Shown in pieces: positions 36,922-41,514 of a DNA stretch of 41,514 nt. Below the pieces are notes generated by a model, which was given only the letters and a program-made list of their open reading frames with translations, made no database searches and was not told the origin of the DNA. Each line of letters starts with the position of its first letter. Positions within the stretch are counted from its first letter, which is position 1. The position numbers were made by a program, and so were the translations under genes. Origin of the DNA: an uncultured Nitrospirota bacterium (GTDB lineage: Bacteria; CG2-30-53-67); contig CAMYMF010000035.1 of NCBI GenBank assembly GCA_947259355.1, positions 1-41,514 on the forward strand, read 5' to 3'.

Positions 36922-37108
36922 CCCGAATATTGCTTGAGCGATCGTGACGAGAGGCCCCATAGGTACTGGAAGCGCCACAGGCAAGGCACAGAAAATTTGC
37001 TGGCTGAAGGCATATTGCAATATTTCGAAGTCAGGAAATTCTCTGTAACGCCGCAGGGGGCAGCTTATTCGGCCGCGTAATAGATTGACTCATTCAATAT
37101 TCGGGCGA
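36919..37108 (+). repeat. MITE-like 190-bp inverted-repeat element after rnfE
   Basis: The left end TAGCCCGAATATTG (36919-36932) is matched at the right end by CAATATTCGGGCGA (37095-37108), its reverse complement at 12 of 14 bases; TGAG two bases further in also matches. Inside is a nested dyad: CAGAAAATTT (36989) with AAATTCTCTG (37036), CTGGCT (37000) with AGTCAG (37029), and a central perfect palindrome ATATTGCAATAT (37012-37023). All three pairs share a centre near 37017. There is no long reading frame, so any movement would need outside enzymes. Confidence 0.8.
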
Positions 37109-37169
37109 GCCCGCCGTCAACACGTCATCCTGTTACTCGAGAAATCCAATTCGTGAAGGGAAACACTTG

Positions 37170-39563
37170 ATGACCCATGCAAGCTGGCGCAAGCAGGTGG
37201 TCGCCCTGGCGCTCTTTTTCGGTCTGCTGGCCATGTCCGCGTGCGGATCGGTGGAGGATCGCCGGGCCAAATACTTTGCACGGGGTGAGGCCTACTTCTC
37301 AGAGGAGAAGTACAGTGAAGCCCTGATCGAATTCAAGAATGTTCTTCAGATTGATCCCAACTATGCGGAGGGGCACTACCAGATGGCTCGGACCCATCTG
37401 CGTCTGCAGCAGCCCCGTCAGGCATACGGGAGTCTGCTCAAATGCGTCGAACTAGACCCGGACCATCTGGAGGGACATCTCGCCCTGGGGGAGATCCTCC
37501 TGCTGGCCGGACAGGGCGACCAGGCGCTGGAGAAGGCCGATATCATTCTCGCCAACGATCCGGCGAACAGATCAGCCCTGCAGTTGAAAGCAAATGTACT
37601 GCTGGCCCGGAAGGATTTGGACGGCGCGCTGGCCCAGGCGAAGGGGCTGCTCGACATGGAGCCTGACAGCGCCCAGACGCGCATCTTCATGGCCCAGATC
37701 CATCAGCTGAAGCAGGAGATGGAGGCGGCGGAACGACTGCTACAGGAAGCGGTGGAGCTGGAGCCCGAAAACGCCCGGGCGTACCAGGCGTTGGCGCAGC
37801 ATTATCTCGGCAACCAGAAAGAGGGCGAGGCGGAAGCCGTCTTGAAGCGGGCCATTGCGGTATCCCCAAAGAGCGGGGAGCTTCTCATGCAGCTGGCCAA
37901 CGTCTACCAGGGGCAGGGTCGTGCAGAGGCGGTGGAGAGGACGCTTCGTGAAGGGATTGAGAAATTACCCGACGTCATCGATTTTCGGGCGGCTCTGATG
38001 CGGTACTACCTTTCCGGGGGCCGCCGGGCAGACGCCGAGGCGGTGGTGGCCGACCTGACCCGGACCTTTCCGAAGGACGCGGGCAAGCGGGTCGTCGCCG
38101 GTGATCTGTATCGCCTCATGCAGGCCCCGGAGCAGGCCGCCGCCCAATACGAGGCAGCGTTGCAAATCGACCCGGAAGCTTTCGGTCCGAAACGACGTCT
38201 CGCAGCGCTGGCCCTAGACGGGGGCGAGCCGGATGTTGCCGGAGGCTACATCGATGATATCCTGGCAAAGAATCCGAAAGACACGGAGGCCCACCATCTC
38301 AAGGCGCGTCTGAGTATGGTGCGGGGGGATCCGCAGACCGCAGTGGAGGAGTATCGTGTGGTGCTGAAGGACCGGCCGGACAGCGCCGAGCTCCATGTGG
38401 CACTCGCCATGGCCCATATCGCAAACGATGACCCGCTGCTCGGTGAGCAGTCCCTGAAGGAGGCATTGCGCCTCCGCCCCGCCATGGCCACGGCTGCCAT
38501 GCCTCTGGCCGGACTTTACCTGCGGGAGCGCAAATACGGAGAAGCCCGGGAATTGATGCTGGGGCTGCTGGAAAAAGAGCCGGATCTCTATGAGGCCTAT
38601 GCCGTGCTGGAGGAGACCTATCGCATGCGCGAGGAGATCCAAGACGCTCTGGGCGCCGCAGAGAAGATGATCGCGCTGCAGCCCGAGCGGCCCGAAGGAT
38701 ACTTTCGTCGCGGGTTTCTTCATCAGATGCGGAAAAACGAGGAACTCGCTCTGGCGGATTACGAGAAGGCCCTGGCCATCAATCCCAACCTGGCCGACGT
38801 CATGCGCCAAATCGTGTCGATCTATGTGGTGCGAAACGACCTGGACGGCGCCGTGACGCGGGTGCGCACGCAGTTGAGCCGCGCCCCGGAAAACCCCTTC
38901 TTCAGCGAAGAACTGGCACGGCTCTATCTTCGCAAGAACGAGCCGGCTGAAGCGAAGGCCCACTTGGAGCAAGCGCTCCGCCTTAATCCGGGGCATGTGA
39001 CGGCCATGCTGACGTTGGGGGATCTGGCTCGACAGCGCGACGACACGGGCGAGGCTCTGCGGCTCTACCAGGCCGCCGTGGAAAAGAACCCTCGCTTTCT
39101 GGAAGCCCGACTGCGCATCGCTGCGCTCCATGAGCAGTACGGCCGGTATGCCGAGGCCATACAATCCTATGAAGAGATCCTCACGCAGAGTCCGAAGCAT
39201 CCGGTGGCCGCCAACAATCTCGCCTTCCTCTACGCGGAACATGGCAACGACCTGGACCAAGCGCTGAAGTATGCCCAGGAGGCCATGGCCGCCAGTCCCG
39301 AGAACCCGCTGATCAAAGATACCCTCGGTTGGGTCTATTACAAGAAAGGACTTTACGCCAAGGCCATTAACCTCTTCGAGGAAAGCCTCACCCGCTACGA
39401 CAAGGAACCGAGAATCTATCATCATCTCGGTCTGGCCTACTGGAAACAGGGAGATACGGTTCGGGCGAGACAGGCCTTCCAGAACGCCCTGAAATTGGGG
39501 ATCGATTATCCGGAAAAGGAGGATGCCCGCCGGGCTCTGAAGGAGCTAGCCCGAGCCGGATGA
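37170..39563 (+). CDS. Large TPR lipoprotein
   Basis: The 797-residue product has a lipoprotein signal peptide with lipobox ending M-S-A-C25, so it would be anchored by a lipidated Cys25. The rest is a continuous array of about 20 TPR-like helix pairs (for example ARGEAYFSEEKYSEALIEFK near the N-terminus, and NLAFLYAEHGNDLDQALKYA). The layout recalls PrsT-like TPR lipoproteins of PEP-CTERM/exosortase systems, but no exosortase or PEP-CTERM gene is here, so only a scaffold role is suggested. ATG 37170 follows GAAGGG (37155-37160). Confidence 0.85.
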   Translation: MTHASWRKQVVALALFFGLLAMSACGSVEDRRAKYFARGEAYFSEEKYSEALIEFKNVLQIDPNYAEGHYQMARTHLRLQQPRQAYGSLLKCVELDPDHLEGHLALGEILLLAGQGDQALEKADIILANDPANRSALQLKANVLLARKDLDGALAQAKGLLDMEPDSAQTRIFMAQIHQLKQEMEAAERLLQEAVELEPENARAYQALAQHYLGNQKEGEAEAVLKRAIAVSPKSGELLMQLANVYQGQGRAEAVERTLREGIEKLPDVIDFRAALMRYYLSGGRRADAEAVVADLTRTFPKDAGKRVVAGDLYRLMQAPEQAAAQYEAALQIDPEAFGPKRRLAALALDGGEPDVAGGYIDDILAKNPKDTEAHHLKARLSMVRGDPQTAVEEYRVVLKDRPDSAELHVALAMAHIANDDPLLGEQSLKEALRLRPAMATAAMPLAGLYLRERKYGEARELMLGLLEKEPDLYEAYAVLEETYRMREEIQDALGAAEKMIALQPERPEGYFRRGFLHQMRKNEELALADYEKALAINPNLADVMRQIVSIYVVRNDLDGAVTRVRTQLSRAPENPFFSEELARLYLRKNEPAEAKAHLEQALRLNPGHVTAMLTLGDLARQRDDTGEALRLYQAAVEKNPRFLEARLRIAALHEQYGRYAEAIQSYEEILTQSPKHPVAANNLAFLYAEHGNDLDQALKYAQEAMAASPENPLIKDTLGWVYYKKGLYAKAINLFEESLTRYDKEPRIYHHLGLAYWKQGDTVRARQAFQNALKLGIDYPEKEDARRALKELARAG

Positions 39564-39582
39564 GCGGTGCGGCGCGAAGCGT

Positions 39583-39929
39583 ATGCACTATGCCGAGAAA
39601 ATGACTCTGCGCACCGAGGGGTTCTGCGACATCCGCGATATCACCGACGGGGTGCTGCGGGTCCGGGAACGCTCCGGTATCACCGAGGGTCTGGTGACCG
39701 TCTTCTGTCCGGGTTCTACCGGCGCGCTCACCACCATCGAGTATGAATCGGGCGCGCTCAACGATCTGAAACGAACCCTGTCCGGGCGGCGCTCATGAAG
39801 CCGTCTTTCACGATTCCGATTGTGGACGGTGCCCTCACGCTCGGCACCTGGCAGCAGATCGTCTTCATCGACTTTGACAACCGCCCGCGCAGGCGGAGTC
39901 TGGTCATCCAGATCGCAGGGGAGCGCTGA
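39583..39929 (+). pseudogene. yjbQ: YjbQ/UPF0047 family protein, broken by internal loss and frameshift
   Basis: The first part (39583-39798) reads MTLRTEGFCDIRDITD from Met7, then GLVTVFCPGSTGALTTIEYE, the N-terminal half of a YjbQ-family protein; it stops at TGA 39796. The second half continues in another frame (from about 39782: RAALMKPSFTIPIVDG, then LTLGTWQQIVFIDFDNRP) and ends at TGA 39927-39929. Between them the family has about 25-30 residues, including the conserved WGDGN-H-SH motif; these are absent. The frame change fits a 3n+1 loss of about 80 nt. YjbQ has been linked to thiamine-phosphate synthase side activity. This copy is probably inactive, or the sequence is in error. Confidence 0.85.
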
Positions 39930-40004
39930 GGGCCGGATGTCGCCCGGAGGGCGCCCGTTTCCGACAAATGCCTGAAAGCCTCTCGTCACTTTAGAAGTAT
40001 CTGC

Positions 40005-40033
40005 TTGCAATTCCCCAGAGGATCTGATAGGGT
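40005..40033 (+). promoter_or_regulatory. Candidate promoter for the hydrogenase-type operon
   Basis: TTGCAA (40005-40010), a 17-nt spacer and TAGGGT (40028-40033) lie in the 182-nt gap before the Fe-S protein gene. Both boxes are partial matches (4 of 6). The gap otherwise shows T-rich and A-rich runs but no gene. Confidence 0.4.
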
Positions 40034-40111
40034 TTCAGCAGTTTTTTCAACAAGTTACCTTGCCGAGAGCACCGCAGTATTCCCCATGGCGGGAGCCGGG
40101 AGGCCGAGTCT

Positions 40112-41281
40112 GTGAGGCGATCATCGATTCAGATGACCCAGCAAGTCATTCTCGAGGCACCCGATCTTGCCCGTCTTCTGACACTGCTGCAGACGCAGGG
40201 ATATCGGGTCCTCGGGCCGACCGTCCGAGACGGGGCCGTCGTGCTCGATCAGTTGGCATCTCTCTCGCAACTTCCCGCCGGGTATATCGATCAACAGGAC
40301 AGCGGTCGCTACCGGCTGCTGCGCGGGGAGCTACCGACATTCTTCAGCCATGGTCCGGGCCCGCAGGCCTGGAAGAAATTTCTTTTTCCCCCGAGACAGC
40401 AGCTCTTTGTTGCGAAGCGCCGAGACGGGGGCTTTGCTGTGACGGCCCAGAGCGAAATCGCGCCGGCGCGACAGGCGTTCCTGGGGGTGCGTGCCTGCGA
40501 TCTGCAGGCGCTGACCATCCTGGATCGGGTCTTCCTGGGGGGCGACTACGCCGATGCGGTCTACCGGGCGCGACGGGAAGGTCTCCTGCTGGTGGCCGTT
40601 CACTGCACGACAGCCGGTGGCACCTGCTTCTGCGCTTCCATGGGATCAGGGCCGCGCGCTGCGTCCGGGTTTGATCTGGCACTGACCGAGGTGACCGCCG
40701 ACAAACGGCACTACTTCCTCGTGGAGGCAGGCTCGGAGCGGGGCCTCGCCCTCTGCCGGGAACTCGGCTGTGCCGAGGCCGACGATGTCGATCGTGCGGC
40801 GGCTACCCAGCTGGTCGAAAATACTGCCTCCCGGATGGGGCGCCGGCTAGAGACCGACGATCTACCCGAACGCCTCCAGGCATCACCGGAGCACCCCCGT
40901 TGGGAGGACGCGGCGGCGCGCTGTCTCGGCTGCGCCAACTGTACACTGGTTTGCCCCACCTGTTTCTGCCATACCGTTGAGGACAGAACCGATTTGAGCG
41001 GCGCGTGCGCCGAGCGGCAGCGGCGGTGGGACTCCTGCTTCACCCTCGATTTCTCCTACATCCACGGCGGCAGCATCCGACCCTCGCCCCGGGGCCGCTA
41101 TCGGCATTGGCTGACCCATAAACTGGGCACGTGGCATCCACAGTTCGGCACCTCGGGCTGCGTGGGGTGCGGTCGATGCATCACCTGGTGTCCCGTGTCG
41201 ATTGACATCACCGAGGAGGCCGCCGCGCTCTGCCTGCCGGCCGCTGAGACAAGTTCTAGGAAGGACCGTACAAGCCCATAG
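40112..41281 (+). CDS. 4Fe-4S dicluster protein, HydB/AsrA-like hydrogenase beta subunit
   Basis: This 389-residue protein matches the family of sulfhydrogenase beta subunits and anaerobic sulfite reductase subunit A, which pass electrons between a flavin subunit and a hydrogenase small subunit. Visible parts are the [14 protein letters not shown] start, [19 protein letters not shown], and [13 protein letters not shown] in the middle. Two ferredoxin motifs start at Cys271 (CLGCANC) and Cys350 (CVGCGRC). GTG 40112 lies 8 nt after GGGAGG; ATG 40133 is the alternative. With a cNMP-binding gene next, a group 3b [NiFe]-hydrogenase operon is the best reading; AsrA is the alternative. Confidence 0.85.
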   Translation: MRRSSIQMTQQVILEAPDLARLLTLLQTQGYRVLGPTVRDGAVVLDQLASLSQLPAGYIDQQDSGRYRLLRGELPTFFSHGPGPQAWKKFLFPPRQQLFVAKRRDGGFAVTAQSEIAPARQAFLGVRACDLQALTILDRVFLGGDYADAVYRARREGLLLVAVHCTTAGGTCFCASMGSGPRAASGFDLALTEVTADKRHYFLVEAGSERGLALCRELGCAEADDVDRAAATQLVENTASRMGRRLETDDLPERLQASPEHPRWEDAAARCLGCANCTLVCPTCFCHTVEDRTDLSGACAERQRRWDSCFTLDFSYIHGGSIRPSPRGRYRHWLTHKLGTWHPQFGTSGCVGCGRCITWCPVSIDITEEAAALCLPAAETSSRKDRTSP

Positions 41282-41291
41282 GAGGTGACCG

Positions 41292-41514
41292 ATGGAGACG
41301 CTCGAACCGATCCTGGCGGAACATCCCTTTCTGAAAGGGCTCAGGCCGAGCCATCTGAAACTGCTGGTCGGATGTGCCGAAAATGTTCGATTTGATGCCG
41401 GGATGTTTGTCTTCCGAGAAGGGACGGAGGCAGACCGATTCTTCATCATCCGCCATGGGTCGGTATCGCTGGAAATGTACAGTCCCGGGCGGGGGGCCGT
41501 GCCGATTCAAACCG
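41292..41514 (+). CDS. Cyclic-nucleotide-binding domain protein, N-terminal fragment
   Basis: The gene starts at ATG 41292 after GGAGGTGA and runs off the window; about 74 residues are visible. [22 protein letters not shown], described by its parts FLKGL, HLKLL and NVRF, then [20 protein letters not shown], is the start of a cNMP-binding beta-barrel as in Crp-family proteins. In bacterial group 3b hydrogenase loci a cNMP-binding-domain gene often lies between the Fe-S and flavin subunit genes. Whether it has a DNA-binding domain cannot be seen. Confidence 0.85.
   Translation, partial: METLEPILAEHPFLKGLRPSHLKLLVGCAENVRFDAGMFVFREGTEADRFFIIRHGSVSLEMYSPGRGAVPIQT

Noticed and set aside
36919-37108. 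Insertion sequence carrying its own transposase
   Set aside because: The element is only 190 bp and has no reading frame of useful length.
1-41514. Novel defence system, prophage or biosynthetic gene cluster
   Set aside because: Apart from one hypothetical protein and one TPR lipoprotein, every gene belongs to a well-known housekeeping or energy family; no toxin-antitoxin, nuclease, integrase or reverse transcriptase motifs were seen.

Overview
The window is a high-GC chromosomal segment of a Gram-negative anaerobe. Its gene content and order resemble Desulfobacterota (former Deltaproteobacteria): an S10-spc-alpha ribosomal superoperon, an ilvD / ilvBNC-pssA-leuACDB block with a leucine T-box before leuA, an rpiB-glyA-dCMP deaminase-nrdR cluster, an Rnf electron-transport operon, and the start of what looks like a group 3b [NiFe]-hydrogenase operon. 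This assignment is inferred from gene order and protein motifs; no 16S rRNA gene is present. Nearly all genes lie on the + strand.

Layout. 1-15757: 3' end of tuf, then the S10 (rpsJ to rpsQ), spc (rplN to rpmJ) and alpha (rpsM to rplQ) operons in canonical order, including secY, adk, map, infA and the short rpmJ. 15806-19629: psd, ilvD and a D-Ala-D-Ala carboxypeptidase. 19836-24005: ilvB, ilvN, ilvC, pssA. 24003-24260: T-box riboswitch with Leu specifier CTC and an intrinsic terminator. 24294-29273: leuA, leuC, leuD, leuB, with repeat-filled gaps. 29361-30120: strong promoter and a putative outer-membrane protein. 30283-33062: rpiB, glyA, dCMP deaminase, nrdR. 33155-36921: rnfC, rnfD, rnfG, rnfE. 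36919-37108: a MITE-like inverted-repeat element where rnfA and rnfB would be expected. 37170-39563: TPR lipoprotein. 39583-39929: broken yjbQ. 40112 to the end: Fe-S protein and cNMP-binding protein of a hydrogenase locus.

How the parts work together. IlvB/N, IlvC and IlvD make the branched-chain 2-oxo acids, and LeuA, LeuCD and LeuB extend 2-oxoisovalerate to the leucine precursor. The T-box lets uncharged tRNA-Leu switch on leuA and probably leuCDB. Psd and PssA make phosphatidylethanolamine from CDP-diacylglycerol, although their genes are about 7 kb apart. RnfCDGE would form part of a ferredoxin:NAD+ oxidoreductase.

Most notable. Three conserved genes (rpsC, ilvD, yjbQ) each lack a short internal piece (about 64, 90 and 80 nt by comparison with remembered family sequences); in rpsC and yjbQ the loss also breaks the reading frame. 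rpsC is essential, so either the assembly has small deletions or functional copies lie elsewhere. A repeat family with TAGCCCGA ends supplies the stop codons of both leuD and rnfE. The ketol-acid reductoisomerase has an acidic residue where NADPH enzymes do not, which suggests NADH use. In the ribosomal genes, non-ATG starts are concentrated in 30S genes (7 of 10) rather than 50S genes (1 of 16). I found no CRISPR array, tRNA or rRNA gene, prophage, defence system or clearly undescribed multi-gene system.
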